Source of the DNA: Burkholderiales bacterium
GTDB taxonomy: Bacteria; Pseudomonadota; Gammaproteobacteria; Burkholderiales; Burkholderiaceae_E
NCBI GenBank assembly: GCA_026399875.1
Contig: JAPLQF010000021.1
Location: 124,001-188,000, forward strand
Reading direction: 5' to 3'
DNA length: 64,000 nucleotides
This document shows positions 46,760-57,815 of this stretch, piece after piece. Both the position numbers and the translations under genes were made by a program. Under the pieces are notes generated by a model. The model ran no database searches. It was not told the DNA's origin and saw only the letters and a list, made by a program, of their open reading frames with translations. Positions within the stretch are counted from its first letter, which is position 1; each line of letters starts with the position of its first letter.

Positions 46760-48129
46760 CGTGCGCCCTTGCCGAGCAACACCACCTGGATCGTCTCGAC
46801 CAGGATCATCAGGTCGAGAAACAGCGAGTGGTTCTTGACATAGTAGAGGTCGTACTGGAGCTTGGCCAGACCGTCTTCCAGCGAGGCGCCGTAGGGGTAT
46901 CGCACTTGCGCCCAGCCGGTGACCCCGGGCTTGACCGAGTGACGAACATCATAAAAAGGAATCTTTTCGACCAGCTGATCGACGAAAAACTGCCGCTCGG
47001 GGCGCGGACCCACGAAACTCATATGGCCGGCGAGCACCGTCCAGAGTTGGGGCAATTCGTCGATGCGGGTGCGGCGCAGGAAGTTGCCGACACGGGTAAT
47101 GCGCGGGTCCTTGGCCACTGCCCAGACTGCCTGACCGCCTTTTTCGGCGTCGGTGCGCATGGTGCGAAGCTTGAGGATCCTGAAATGCCGCCCGCCGAAA
47201 CCGACCCGCTCCTGCGAGTAGAAGATCGGAAATCCGCTGTCGATTACCACCGCGATCATCGCCAGCAGCAGAATCGGCAGCGCCAGCAGCAGCAGACTGG
47301 CCGAGGCGATCAGATCGAATAGGCGCTTGACCAGGTCGCGGGTCATGCCCTGGTCGAAACCGTTGCCAAAGATCATCCAGCTTGCCCGCATGCTGTCGAT
47401 GCGCAGCACGCCTTCTTCTCGCTCATAAAAGGACTGCAGATCCATGACCTTGATGCCATGCAGCCGTGCGTCGAGCAACTGACGCAGCGGCAGGACACCA
47501 CCCCGGCGCTCGCGCACCGCGATCACGATCTCGGACACCTTGAGCTCTTCGGCGGTGCGGCGCAGCAGGTCGTGATTGAGCGGACGCTCGACCCCATCGG
47601 CATTGCGCTCGGCCATGACCGGATACAGGCCGGCATATTGAACCGACTGGCGCCCGGCGCCCTTGTGCAGGCAGCGGATGACTGCCTCGGCTTCGGCACC
47701 GTTACCCAGCACCAGCACACGCCGCTTGGGCAGACCGATGTCGGTCAGCCAGAAAAAGCTCAGCCGCAGCAGCAGGACGCTGCCGAGCGCCAGCAGCGAG
47801 CTCCAGGCCATCACGCCACGACCGATGTAAGTCTCGGGAAAGAGATAGAAGACAAGGCTGATCAGCAGCAGCGACATGCCGTAGGCGATCAGGATGCGGT
47901 TGAAGGTGTTGCGAAAGCTCTCGGCCTGAGTCTGATACAGCCCGAGCGCCGACATCGACATCAGCATGATGAAGGTGAAAACGCCGGCTTCCATCATCGG
48001 GATGGACGCAAGCGAACCTGAAGCTCGCACCTGAAAGCCGAGAATCACCGACTGGAAGAGGACAGCGCCTTCCAGGAGGGTCAGCAACAGCAGCCGGACC
48101 GAGAGATAGTGGTTGAATACGCGGATCAT
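46756..48129 (-). CDS. XrtA-associated undecaprenyl-phosphate sugar transferase
   Basis: A 457-residue polyisoprenyl-phosphate hexose-1-phosphate transferase (PHPT) that starts EPS repeat synthesis. The N-terminus has about four membrane segments, then a CoA-binding-like Rossmann part ([20 protein letters not shown]). A membrane helix near 270-290 precedes the catalytic domain: [76 protein letters not shown]. It fits TIGR03013/TIGR03025. It is the first gene of the core operon; a candidate sigma54 promoter lies about 125 bases upstream. Its TGA overlaps the prsK CTG. Confidence 0.93.
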   Translation of the reverse strand: MIRVFNHYLSVRLLLLTLLEGAVLFQSVILGFQVRASGSLASIPMMEAGVFTFIMLMSMSALGLYQTQAESFRNTFNRILIAYGMSLLLISLVFYLFPETYIGRGVMAWSSLLALGSVLLLRLSFFWLTDIGLPKRRVLVLGNGAEAEAVIRCLHKGAGRQSVQYAGLYPVMAERNADGVERPLNHDLLRRTAEELKVSEIVIAVRERRGGVLPLRQLLDARLHGIKVMDLQSFYEREEGVLRIDSMRASWMIFGNGFDQGMTRDLVKRLFDLIASASLLLLALPILLLAMIAVVIDSGFPIFYSQERVGFGGRHFRILKLRTMRTDAEKGGQAVWAVAKDPRITRVGNFLRRTRIDELPQLWTVLAGHMSFVGPRPERQFFVDQLVEKIPFYDVRHSVKPGVTGWAQVRYPYGASLEDGLAKLQYDLYYVKNHSLFLDLMILVETIQVVLLGKGAR

Positions 48130-48263
48130 GATGATGGGAGCTTAGCGTGACAGGAGAGCGGCCGCGAGGAAATACGGCACGCAGAGGGTTCACAAGACAA
48201 CGCAGGCATAAGCTCCTACAGTTCAGCTCGTCAGCCGGAGGCCGAGTCTACGTCCTGTTGCAT

Positions 48264-48279
48264 TGCAACAGTGTGTCCC
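48264..48279 (-). promoter_or_regulatory. Candidate sigma54 promoter for the EPS core operon
   Basis: Read on the minus strand, GGGACACACTGTTGCA has GG and GC spaced by exactly 10 bases and a perfect -12 TTGCA; the -24 half matches TGGCAC poorly beyond GG. It overlaps a 15-bp inverted repeat (TGTTGCATTGCAACA, 48256-48270). A start near 48253 would give a leader of about 124 bases to the 48129 ATG. Plausible because PrsR, encoded three genes on, is a sigma54 activator. Confidence 0.45.
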
Positions 48280-48417
48280 GACCGGAAATTTATCGGGCTA
48301 TCCGATGGGTTTTCGCCAGTATCGCCAAAAAAGAAATTTTTTGTGTCTTGATTGTGTCTGGCTGTACGGGTCAGTCACCGCTCGCCAATCATCAGGCGCT
48401 CTCGGGTGCCGGTGGCC

Positions 48418-49239
48418 TCACGACATCCGGGTGACCGGATCCTGTCTGAAATAGCCTGAGAAACACTCGTAAAGGGCCGGAAATGCTCGCTGGAAGCTGA
48501 CCGGGCTGACAAAAAAGGCTTCGGCGGCGACCGCGAAAAACTCGGCCTCGTCGGTGGCGGCATAGGGGTCGAGCGGCAGCCGGGCATACCAGGCGTCGGC
48601 CGCTTCGCTCTCCGGGTCGATATCGGCTGGAATCGCTGCCTCGATCGCATCGAGCTGTCGACATAAGTCATCGAAAGCCTGGTAGAGCGTGGTTTCCCAG
48701 CGCTGTCTGAGGCTGGCCGGCATCGGCGGGCAGCCATTGGCCTGGCCATCGGCCATATCCAGTTTATGGACGAATTCATGGATGACGATGTTCGACATCG
48801 ACTGATCAGGTGCATCAGTGAAGTCGGTCTGAGGCCGGATGTCGTCCCAGGACAGCACCACCGGCCCGCCCTCCATCGCCTCACCGGCCAGGATGTCTTC
48901 GAATTCATGGACCAGCCCGTCCTCATCGGTGAGTTTGCGTTGCACCAGGAAGGCGGCGGGATGGACCACGATCTCGACGAAATCGCCGTAGTGCGACAGC
49001 CCCAGGTGCAGGATCGGCAGGCAGGCCTGGGCGGCAATGGCCAGGCGCATGTCGTCATCAGGTTCGAGGCCCTGTGCGCCACTGACGGTCTTGCTCGTCA
49101 GAAAACCGGCGATCAGCTCGCGTATCCGATCGGACTCGGTGTCGCTCAGGCCGCGCAGACAGGGCCAATCGGCCTGCAGGCGCACCCAGGCAGGCAGGTC
49201 AATGGCGAGTTCTCGGCGGGCTTTACGTGGCCAGATCAT
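48418..49239 (-). CDS. mtfA: MtfA-type zinc peptidase (M90)
   Basis: A 273-residue soluble metallopeptidase. The zinc motif is NIVIHEFVHKLDMADG (HEFVH), with ATDEAEFFAVAAEAFFVSP downstream providing the third ligand region (ExxAE.F), and an N-terminal half with SDTESDRIRELIAGFL. It resembles E. coli MtfA, which binds the Mlc repressor and links to PTS control; whether Mlc is the partner here is unknown. It is divergent from relA (about 30 bp between the mtfA start and the relA -10 box). Confidence 0.9.
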   Translation of the reverse strand: MIWPRKARRELAIDLPAWVRLQADWPCLRGLSDTESDRIRELIAGFLTSKTVSGAQGLEPDDDMRLAIAAQACLPILHLGLSHYGDFVEIVVHPAAFLVQRKLTDEDGLVHEFEDILAGEAMEGGPVVLSWDDIRPQTDFTDAPDQSMSNIVIHEFVHKLDMADGQANGCPPMPASLRQRWETTLYQAFDDLCRQLDAIEAAIPADIDPESEAADAWYARLPLDPYAATDEAEFFAVAAEAFFVSPVSFQRAFPALYECFSGYFRQDPVTRMS

Positions 49240-49267
49240 GGCAGGACGGCAGGCAGGCTTGGCTCCC

Positions 49268-49273
49268 TATAAT
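49268..49273 (+). promoter_or_regulatory. -10 box immediately before relA
   Basis: A perfect TATAAT; transcription would start near 49280, only a few bases before the ATG at 49284, implying an almost leaderless mRNA. The spacing-matched -35 (around 49245) is poor (GACGGC). Confidence 0.4.
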
Positions 49274-49283
49274 GCCAGTCCCC

Positions 49284-51572
49284 ATGAGCTCACCATCCCC
49301 CTCCTCAGCAGGCTTGCCCGGGATCGCCTCGCCCGCTGTCCGGTCGATCGATGATCCGGCCGAAGCGCTGGCGCCGGCCGCCCCGCAAGCGTTGACCGAG
49401 GCGCTGGCATTGGTGCGCGAGCGGGCCAGTGGTTTGGCGGTTGATCACGCTGGCGATGGGGCGGGCGATGGGGAAGAGTCGGTGGCCGATCATGCCGCCG
49501 GCACGCTGGCGATTCTTGAGGCCTTACGGGTCGATGAGGCGACGCGACTGGCGGGCGTCCTCTTCGGGCCGGGTAAGGCGCTGGCCCTGGACGACATCGA
49601 GTCGCGATTTGGCACCGAAGTGCGGGTACTGGTCGAGGGGATGCGCGAGCTGCTCAGGCTCAAGGACCTGACGCTCAAAGCCGATGCGCCCAGCACCGGC
49701 GAAGAACTCGAGACCCTGCGGCGAATGACTTTGGCCATGGCGAGCGATATTCGCGTGGTGCTGATCCGGCTGGCGTCACGCCTGCAGACCCTGCGCCACC
49801 ATGCCCGCGCCAGGACTTCTCCTGCGCCGGCGGTGGCGCGCGAGACCCTCGAAGTGCTCGCGCCGCTGGCCAATCGCCTCGGTCTCGGTCAGCTCAAGTG
49901 GGAGCTTGAGGACCTCGCCTTTCGCTTTGTCGAGCCTGAGCTCTATCGCGGGATTGCAAGCCAGCTTGAAGAGCGGCGTCTCGAACGCGAGCAGTTCGTG
50001 GCGGCAGCGGTCGAGCGGCTTCGCTCGGCACTGCGGGAGGCTGGTGTGGTCGCCGAAGTGAGCGGGCGACCGAAGCATCTCTACAGCATCTATAACAAGA
50101 TGCGCACCAAGGACCTGAGTTTCGATGAGGTCCAGGATCTGCGCGCTTTTCGGGTGCTGGTGGCCGATACCCGCGACTGCTACACCGTGCTGGGCGTGGT
50201 GCACGAGATCTGGCCGCCAATTCCGCGCGAATTCGACGACTACATTTCGCGACCCAAGCCCAATGGCTATCAGTCGCTGCATACCGTGGTGATCGCCGAG
50301 GACGACCGGCCGCTCGAGATTCAGATCCGGACCCGGGCGATGCATCAGCATGCCGAGTTCGGCGTGGCCTCGCACTGGCGATACAAGGAGGCGTCGACCG
50401 GTGTGGCCGGCAGTCCGCAGGCGCGCGTCGAGTGGATGCGCCAGCTGCTGATGTGGCAGCAGGAGGTTGGTGCAACCCTTGGCGGCAAGCTCGCCACCGC
50501 GGGCGAGGGCGAGGGTGAGCGCATCTATCTGCTCACGCCGCAGGCCCGGGTGATCGAGTTGCCGGCAGGCTCCACCCCGGTTGATTTCGCGTATCACGTG
50601 CATACAGGCCTTGGCCATCGCTGCCGCGGGGCCCGGGTCGACGGGCACCTGGTGCCGCTCAACACCGTGCTGCGCAATGGCCAGACCATCGATGTGGTGG
50701 TTGCGCGGTCCGGCAGCGGCCAGGATGGCCCCTCGCGCGACTGGCTCAATCCGCAACTTGGGTTTGTGCGAAGCCCTCGGGCGCGGGCGAAGGTGCGGCA
50801 ATGGTTCAATGCGCTCGAGCTCGCTCGCGATCTGGCCAACGGACGCGAGAAGGTCGAGCGTCTGCTGCAGCGTGAGGGCCGCACCGCACTCTCGCTGGAT
50901 GAATTTGCGCGCCGACTGAAGTTCGCCTCCACCGATGAGCTGTTTCTCGCGGTCAATCGCGAGGAAATCGGGCCGAGGATGCTGGAAGAGGCGGTGCGTG
51001 AAGCCGAGCCGGTTCGCGAGCCGGAAGGCGAAGCCGAGGCTTTGCAGCGGCTGACTCGCCCCTCACGCAGCGGCACGTCGGGCGGCAGCCCGGTGCTGGT
51101 GGTCGGTGTCGATTTTCTGATGACGCAGCTTGCCCGCTGCTGCCGGCCGGCGCCCCCCGATCCGATCGTCGGATTCGTGACCCGCGGTCGCGGCGTGTCG
51201 GTCCATCGCGTCAATTGCCGCAGTTTTGCCGAGATGTCGCGGCGCTCGCCCGAGCGGGTACTCGAGACCGCCTGGGGCGACTGGCAGGCGCCGGCTCAGG
51301 CGCCATCAGGCAAAAAGGGCGTTGGCGCCGCTGTGAGGCGTGTCTATCCGGTTGATGTGGTCTTGCGGGCCAACGACCGGCAGGGCCTGTTGCGTGATGT
51401 GTCGGATGTGTTTTCGCGTGACCGGCTCAATGTCACCGAGGTGCGAACCCGCAGCCAGTCGGGCGTGGCGCAGATGCAGTTCACGATCGAGGTGACCGAC
51501 ATCGCGCAGCTCGATCAGACGCTGGCGGCGGTGCGGGGGGTTGATGGCGTGATCGAGTGCCGGCGGCATTAG
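49284..51572 (+). CDS. relA: RelA: (p)ppGpp synthetase
   Basis: A 762-residue ribosome-associated alarmone synthetase that makes (p)ppGpp from GTP/GDP and ATP during amino-acid starvation. The N-terminal hydrolase-like domain is degenerate: the HDxxED motif is missing (VADHAAGTLAILEALRV, then AGVLFGPGKALALDD). The synthetase has PREFDDYISRPKPNGYQSLH with the ExDD motif of RelA, and RPLEIQIRTRAMHQHAEFGV. TGS (RIYLLTPQARVIELPAGSTP) and C-terminal ACT (VDVVLRANDRQGLLRDVSDV) follow. ATG 49284 is preferred; ATG 49272 lies inside the -10 box. It pairs with spoT at 55499. Confidence 0.93.
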   Translation: MSSPSPSSAGLPGIASPAVRSIDDPAEALAPAAPQALTEALALVRERASGLAVDHAGDGAGDGEESVADHAAGTLAILEALRVDEATRLAGVLFGPGKALALDDIESRFGTEVRVLVEGMRELLRLKDLTLKADAPSTGEELETLRRMTLAMASDIRVVLIRLASRLQTLRHHARARTSPAPAVARETLEVLAPLANRLGLGQLKWELEDLAFRFVEPELYRGIASQLEERRLEREQFVAAAVERLRSALREAGVVAEVSGRPKHLYSIYNKMRTKDLSFDEVQDLRAFRVLVADTRDCYTVLGVVHEIWPPIPREFDDYISRPKPNGYQSLHTVVIAEDDRPLEIQIRTRAMHQHAEFGVASHWRYKEASTGVAGSPQARVEWMRQLLMWQQEVGATLGGKLATAGEGEGERIYLLTPQARVIELPAGSTPVDFAYHVHTGLGHRCRGARVDGHLVPLNTVLRNGQTIDVVVARSGSGQDGPSRDWLNPQLGFVRSPRARAKVRQWFNALELARDLANGREKVERLLQREGRTALSLDEFARRLKFASTDELFLAVNREEIGPRMLEEAVREAEPVREPEGEAEALQRLTRPSRSGTSGGSPVLVVGVDFLMTQLARCCRPAPPDPIVGFVTRGRGVSVHRVNCRSFAEMSRRSPERVLETAWGDWQAPAQAPSGKKGVGAAVRRVYPVDVVLRANDRQGLLRDVSDVFSRDRLNVTEVRTRSQSGVAQMQFTIEVTDIAQLDQTLAAVRGVDGVIECRRH

Positions 51573-51592
51573 GGTGGCATCAGGGTGACATC
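51571..51592. repeat. Two 11-bp tandem units after relA
   Basis: AGGGTGGCATC followed by AGGGTGACATC, one change, starting at the last base pair of the relA stop region, with a partial third unit (AGATCAGGG). It lies in the 34-bp gap between convergent relA and mog. Confidence 0.6.
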
Positions 51593-51606
51593 AGATCAGG
51601 GCGGCC

Positions 51607-52239
51607 TCAGCCCTTCTTCGCCGACTTCGGCCTGAAGGCCTTGCAGACCGCCTCATTCGTTTCGGCATAGGGCGCGCCGATCAGATCGAGGCAATAAGGC
51701 ACCGCCGCGAAAATGCCCGGCACCGCCGCACGCGCCGGCTTGTCGCCGCTTGCGGGCGATGCGGCCAGACCCTGCAGCGTCTCCTGGATCGACTTCGGCT
51801 GCCCGGGCAGATTGATGATCAGCGCGCCGCCCCGGATCACCGCCACCTGCCGCGACAGGATCGCGGTCGGCACGAAGTTCAGGCTGATCTGACGCATCTG
51901 CTCGCCAAACCCGGGCATTTCCTTGTCGGCGACTGCCAGCGTCGCTTCGGGCGTGACATCGCGGCGGGCCGGACCGGTGCCGCCGGTGGTCAGCACCAGA
52001 TGGCAGCCGGCAACATCGACCAGATCGATCAGGGTGCGCTCGATCTCGGCTTGCTCATCGGGGATCAGTCGGGTTTCGAGCTCAAAGGCTGTGGTCAGCG
52101 CCGACGCGAGCCAGGTCTCAAGCGCCGGGATACCCGCATCGGCATAGACGCCTGTTGAGGCGCGGTCGGAGATCGAGACCAGGCCGATGCGCAGGGGGCG
52201 GGAAGGCTTGTCGGCGTCAGCAGAGGGGGTGTCACTCAT
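51607..52239 (-). CDS. mog: Molybdopterin adenylyltransferase (MogA/MoaB family)
   Basis: A 210-residue enzyme that adenylates molybdopterin before molybdenum insertion. Signatures: IGLVSISDRASTGVYADAGI, HLVLTTGGTGPARRDVTPEA (the GGTG-x6-DxTPE motif), and GALIINLPGQPKSIQETLQG. The wording fits Mog rather than MoaB (SxGVYAD and KAMPGFGEQM-like). The N-terminal 15 residues are a variable tail. It is convergent with relA and co-oriented with darP (about 97 bp apart). Confidence 0.9.
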   Translation of the reverse strand: MSDTPSADADKPSRPLRIGLVSISDRASTGVYADAGIPALETWLASALTTAFELETRLIPDEQAEIERTLIDLVDVAGCHLVLTTGGTGPARRDVTPEATLAVADKEMPGFGEQMRQISLNFVPTAILSRQVAVIRGGALIINLPGQPKSIQETLQGLAASPASGDKPARAAVPGIFAAVPYCLDLIGAPYAETNEAVCKAFRPKSAKKG

Positions 52240-52311
52240 GGCATCAGGGATGGCAGGTCTTGAATCGGGTGTCAGGCGGGGCCTGACTGGTCTGAGTCAA
52301 TCGGCGCAAGC

Positions 52312-52350
52312 ATTCATCGGATTCATTCATCGCAATCATTCATCGGATTC
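52312..52350. repeat. Three 13-bp tandem units at the darP 3' end
   Basis: ATTCATCGGATTC, ATTCATCGCAATC, ATTCATCGGATTC. The last unit encodes the terminal D-E-S-D-E of DarP, so the repeat has contributed coding sequence; the other two lie beyond the stop. Confidence 0.65.
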
Positions 52351-52914
52351 ATCAGCACCATCACCCTCGCCAAGCTCCGCGCTCATGATGTCGCGCAGCT
52401 CGCGAAACAGATCGCGGTAATGGCGACTGTGCTGCGCGCGTGAGACTTCGGTGGCCGCAGAGCGGATCATCGGATGCAGATTGCGCAAGGCCGCAACCGG
52501 ATATTTTCCGACGAATTCGGTGAGCCGACCGGGCTCGGCGATCAGGGCATCGCGCCAGCGCTCGGCGGCATGCATGATCGCGGTCTCGGCACGATGGCGG
52601 TCGTCATCAACCACCAGCACCGCACGGATCGCATCGGCATCAACCCGTCGCATGAGTTTGCCGATGTACTGCATCTGGCGCCTGCGGCCCTCGTGCGCAG
52701 TGATCTTGCGCGCGAGCAACACCGCATCGAGCAGCGGCTCGGGCAGGGCGAGCTTGTCGAGCCGTGCTTTGGGCAAGCCGACGATGGTCTCGCCAAGCGC
52801 CTGCAGTTCGTGGGACTCACGCTTGCGCTGGGTTTTGCTCGGGCCCAGCGGCAGATTGTCATCATCTGCGTCGGGGTCGTCGTGGCTGTGGGTGTCGTAG
52901 GGAGGCGGTTTCAT
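52336..52914 (-). CDS. darP: DarP (YjgA, DUF615) 50S assembly factor
   Basis: A 192-residue protein: GPSKTQRKRESHELQALGET, LPKARLDKLALPEPLLDAVL, ARKITAHEGRRRQMQYIGKL and MRRVD, the hallmarks of YjgA/DarP, which associates with late large-subunit ribosome precursors. It has acidic N- and C-termini (YDTHSHDDPDADDDN; GEGDGADESDE), the latter made by a 13-bp tandem repeat. It is divergent from pmbA (about 100 bp), a pairing conserved in many proteobacteria. Confidence 0.93.
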   Translation of the reverse strand: MKPPPYDTHSHDDPDADDDNLPLGPSKTQRKRESHELQALGETIVGLPKARLDKLALPEPLLDAVLLARKITAHEGRRRQMQYIGKLMRRVDADAIRAVLVVDDDRHRAETAIMHAAERWRDALIAEPGRLTEFVGKYPVAALRNLHPMIRSAATEVSRAQHSRHYRDLFRELRDIMSAELGEGDGADESDE

Positions 52915-53018
52915 GGGCGCGTTATGATAGCCGGTCGTCCTGCGTCAGCCGCTGCGACAGCCACTTTATTGCCGCCGATTTTTGACCGCCTCGTACCGGT
53001 TTGCCCCGGTCTTTCACA

Positions 53019-54356
53019 ATGTTCGACTACAGTCGCGCCCGTTTCGAAGAACTCGCCCAGTCGGTGCTCGACCGTGCGGCAAAGCTCGGTGCCACCGCAG
53101 CGTCCACCGACGTCTCCGAGGGTTCGGGCCTGTCGATCAATGTGCGCAAGGGCAAGGTCGAGACCATCGAGCAGACCCGCGACAAGGGCCTGAGCGTCTC
53201 GGTCTATATCGGTGACCGAAAAGGCCACGCCAGCACCAGCGATTTCGGCGATGAAGCCATCAATCAGACCGTCAAGGCGGCCTACGAGATTGCCCGCTTT
53301 ACCGGCGAAGACAGCTTTGCCGGTCTGCCCGACCCCGACACGCTCGCCCGCGCTCCGAAAGACCTCGCGCTCTTTCACCCCTGGGCAATCGAGGCCGAAG
53401 AAGCCATCGATCTGGCCTGCCGCATGGAAGCGGCCGCCTTTGCGGTGAGTCCTGCGATCGTCAATACCGAAGGCGCAGGTGTGTCGGCCAGCCACGGCCA
53501 TTTCATTTCGGCCAACAGCCTCGGCTTCATAGGCGGCTATCCCTACAGCCGTCACTCGATCTCGATTGCCCCGATCGCCCGGCGCGGGCGCGCCATGCAG
53601 CGCGATGACTGGTATTCGATGGCCCGGCATTCGGCTGATCTGGCCGACCCCAAGGCGGTCGGGCGATATGCCGCGCAGCGGGCGCTGTCGCGTCTGGGTG
53701 CGAAGAAGCTCTCGACCCGGCGCGTGCCGGTGCTGCTCGAAGCACCGCTTGCCTGCGGCATGCTTGGCAGTTTCGTGGGAGCGGCCAGCGGCGGTTCGCT
53801 CTATCGCAAGGCAAGTTTTCTGGTCGATGCGCTTGGCACCCAGGTGTTTTCGCCGCATCTCGACATCAACGAAGACCCGCATCAGCCGGGCGGATTCGGC
53901 AGCAGCGCGTTTGATGATGAGGGCGTGGCCACGCATGCACGCTCGGTGGTCACCGGCGGCGTGCTCGAAGGCTGGTTCCTGTCGACCTATTCGGCGCGCA
54001 AGCTCGGCATGAAGACCACCGGCAATGCCGGTGGCGCGCATCGCCTCTCACTCACCAGCCGGCATACCGATCCGCGCGACGATCTGAAGGCGATGCTGAA
54101 AAAGCTGGGCACCGGGCTTTTCGTGACCGAACTCCTCGGTCATGGGGTCAGTATCCTGACCGGCGACTATTCGCGCGGCGCAAGCGGCTATTGGGTCGAG
54201 GGCGGGCGCATCAGATATCCGGTCGAGGAAATCACCATCGCCGGCAATCTGAAAGATATTTTTTCCGACATCGTGGCAGTCGGGGCCGACGAAGTGCAGC
54301 GGGGCGCGTATCGCACCGGGTCGATGCTGATTGGTCAGATGGCGGTGGCCGGCTGA
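53019..54356 (+). CDS. pmbA: PmbA (TldE) metalloprotease subunit
   Basis: A 445-residue subunit of the TldD/TldE protease. Signatures: SEGSGLSINVRKGKVETIEQ, GLSVSVYIGDRKGHASTSDF, VNTEGAGVSASHGHFISANS, DDEGVATHARSVVTGGVLEG, and KTTGNAGGAHRLSL, then VTELLGHGVSILTGDYSRGA and SGYWVEGGRIRYPVEEITIA. PmbA lacks the zinc site of TldD, and no HExxxH is seen here. The complex processes peptides such as microcins and CcdA. ATG 53019 is chosen over an in-frame TTG at 53001; no strong ribosome-binding site is seen. Confidence 0.95.
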   Translation: MFDYSRARFEELAQSVLDRAAKLGATAASTDVSEGSGLSINVRKGKVETIEQTRDKGLSVSVYIGDRKGHASTSDFGDEAINQTVKAAYEIARFTGEDSFAGLPDPDTLARAPKDLALFHPWAIEAEEAIDLACRMEAAAFAVSPAIVNTEGAGVSASHGHFISANSLGFIGGYPYSRHSISIAPIARRGRAMQRDDWYSMARHSADLADPKAVGRYAAQRALSRLGAKKLSTRRVPVLLEAPLACGMLGSFVGAASGGSLYRKASFLVDALGTQVFSPHLDINEDPHQPGGFGSSAFDDEGVATHARSVVTGGVLEGWFLSTYSARKLGMKTTGNAGGAHRLSLTSRHTDPRDDLKAMLKKLGTGLFVTELLGHGVSILTGDYSRGASGYWVEGGRIRYPVEEITIAGNLKDIFSDIVAVGADEVQRGAYRTGSMLIGQMAVAG

Positions 54357-54413
54357 TACCGCCGAGCTTGGTGCGGTGGTCTGCGGCCTGCGCTGTGTCC
54401 TGGAGTGCCGAGG

Positions 54414-54686
54414 CTAAGGTTTGTGCAGGCCGTCCAGGCGCGACTCAAGCTCGGCAAATGCCGCGATTTCCTCGGCAAGCGAATGCGGCTCGGGATGTGG
54501 CAGGCATCGGGCGATCTGCGCCAGATCGTGCTTGAGCACCCTGATCAGCGCGCCTCGCGTGGCAGCCGACAGCTGCGGCGGCGCTTTCGACAGGTCATCG
54601 AGCCGCGATATCGACTTGGCGGCATCGCGGATCAACTCGCTCACGTTCTTCAGATCGCCTGTCCGGTCGGGTGGTGGGGAGTGCAT
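54414..54686 (-). CDS. Small conserved-looking hypothetical protein
   Basis: About 90 residues from ATG 54686: MHSPPPDRTGDLKNVSELIR, DAAKSISRLDDLSKAPPQLS, RGALIRVLKHDLAQIARCLP. Predicted helical and soluble, without a family I can name. A longer frame back to 54773 is possible. It is convergent with pmbA and divergent from greB; codon use matches the neighbouring genes, which supports coding. Confidence 0.5.
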   Translation of the reverse strand: MHSPPPDRTGDLKNVSELIRDAAKSISRLDDLSKAPPQLSAATRGALIRVLKHDLAQIARCLPHPEPHSLAEEIAAFAELESRLDGLHKP

Positions 54687-54806
54687 CGTCAGATTATGGC
54701 GCGGTGATTGCCGGTTGCGATGGAATTCGATCACGGCCTGTCGGGTGGTCACTGTCGCCCGACGGCCCGTCAATCACTTCAGGAATTTAGCGATGAGTAC
54801 TGAGCG

Positions 54807-55361
54807 ATGAACAAGGCCTTTGTCAAGGAAGACACCGATGAGGACGACGATGATCTCGACCCGTCGGCAGGCTCTGAGCCCTCGGGTCCGGCGCCTCCCA
54901 ACTACATCACGCCCGAGGGCCACGCCCGGATGAGGGCTGAGCTGCTGCAGCTGCTCGACACCGATCGGCCGGAAGTGGTTCGTATCGTCTCGTGGGCGGC
55001 CTCCAACGGCGACAGGTCCGAAAACGGCGATTATCTTTACGGCAAGAAGCGGCTTCGCGAGATCGACCGGCGCATCCGCTTCCTGACCCGTCGACTCGAC
55101 CGGGCAGAGGTGGTCGACTCCACGCGTCAGCGCGGCAACGACCAGATTTTCTTCGGTGCGACCGTGACCTATCGGCAGTTGGACGGCATCGAGCGGAAGG
55201 TGCGCATTGTTGGCGTCGATGAAGTCGATCCGCTCAATGGTCTGATCAGCTGGGTGTCACCGGTGGCCAAGGCGCTGATCAAGGCGCATGAAGGCGATCT
55301 GGTGTCGTTGCTCACGCCGGCCGGTCGGCTGGAGCTCGAGATCCTGACGGTGACTTACTGA
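54807..55361 (+). CDS. greB: GreB transcription elongation factor
   Basis: A 184-residue factor that enters the RNA polymerase secondary channel and stimulates cleavage of backtracked RNA. After an acidic N-terminal tail (KEDTDEDDDDLDPSAG) comes the coiled coil (YITPEGHARMRAELLQLLDT; AASNGDRSENGDYLYGKKRL with the acidic tip D/E pair; REIDRRIRFLTRRLDRAEVV) and the FKBP-like domain (FFGATVTYRQLDGIERKVRI; GDLVSLLTPAGRLELEILTV). YGKKRLREIDRRIRFL points to GreB rather than GreA. The 20-residue acidic extension is unusual. It is convergent with spoT. Confidence 0.93.
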   Translation: MNKAFVKEDTDEDDDDLDPSAGSEPSGPAPPNYITPEGHARMRAELLQLLDTDRPEVVRIVSWAASNGDRSENGDYLYGKKRLREIDRRIRFLTRRLDRAEVVDSTRQRGNDQIFFGATVTYRQLDGIERKVRIVGVDEVDPLNGLISWVSPVAKALIKAHEGDLVSLLTPAGRLELEILTVTY

Positions 55362-55450
55362 CTGACTGAACCGACGGGGCATGCTGCCGCAGCGTGAAGC
55401 CCCATCTCGTGCCGCGAAAAGCGATCATCCACTGCGTCAGCCCGCCATCG

Positions 55451-55498
55451 ACCGCATCGGTCTGAGCGCATCAGACTGAGCGCATCAATCTGACCGCA

Positions 55499-55506
<8 letters not shown>
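55451..55506. repeat. Four 14-bp tandem units at the spoT 3' end
   Basis: ACCGCATCGGTCTG, AGCGCATCAGACTG, AGCGCATCAATCTG, ACCGCATCAGCCAG. The last unit contains the spoT stop (55499-55501). The array fills much of the 137-bp gap between convergent greB and spoT. Confidence 0.7.
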
Positions 55507-57793
<2,287 letters not shown>

Positions 57794-57815
57794 CGGCCAG
57801 CCTGCTGCAGCACGC

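Noticed and set aside
54357-54413. Possible terminator between pmbA and the small hypothetical gene
   Set aside because: No stable GC hairpin followed by a T-run could be found.
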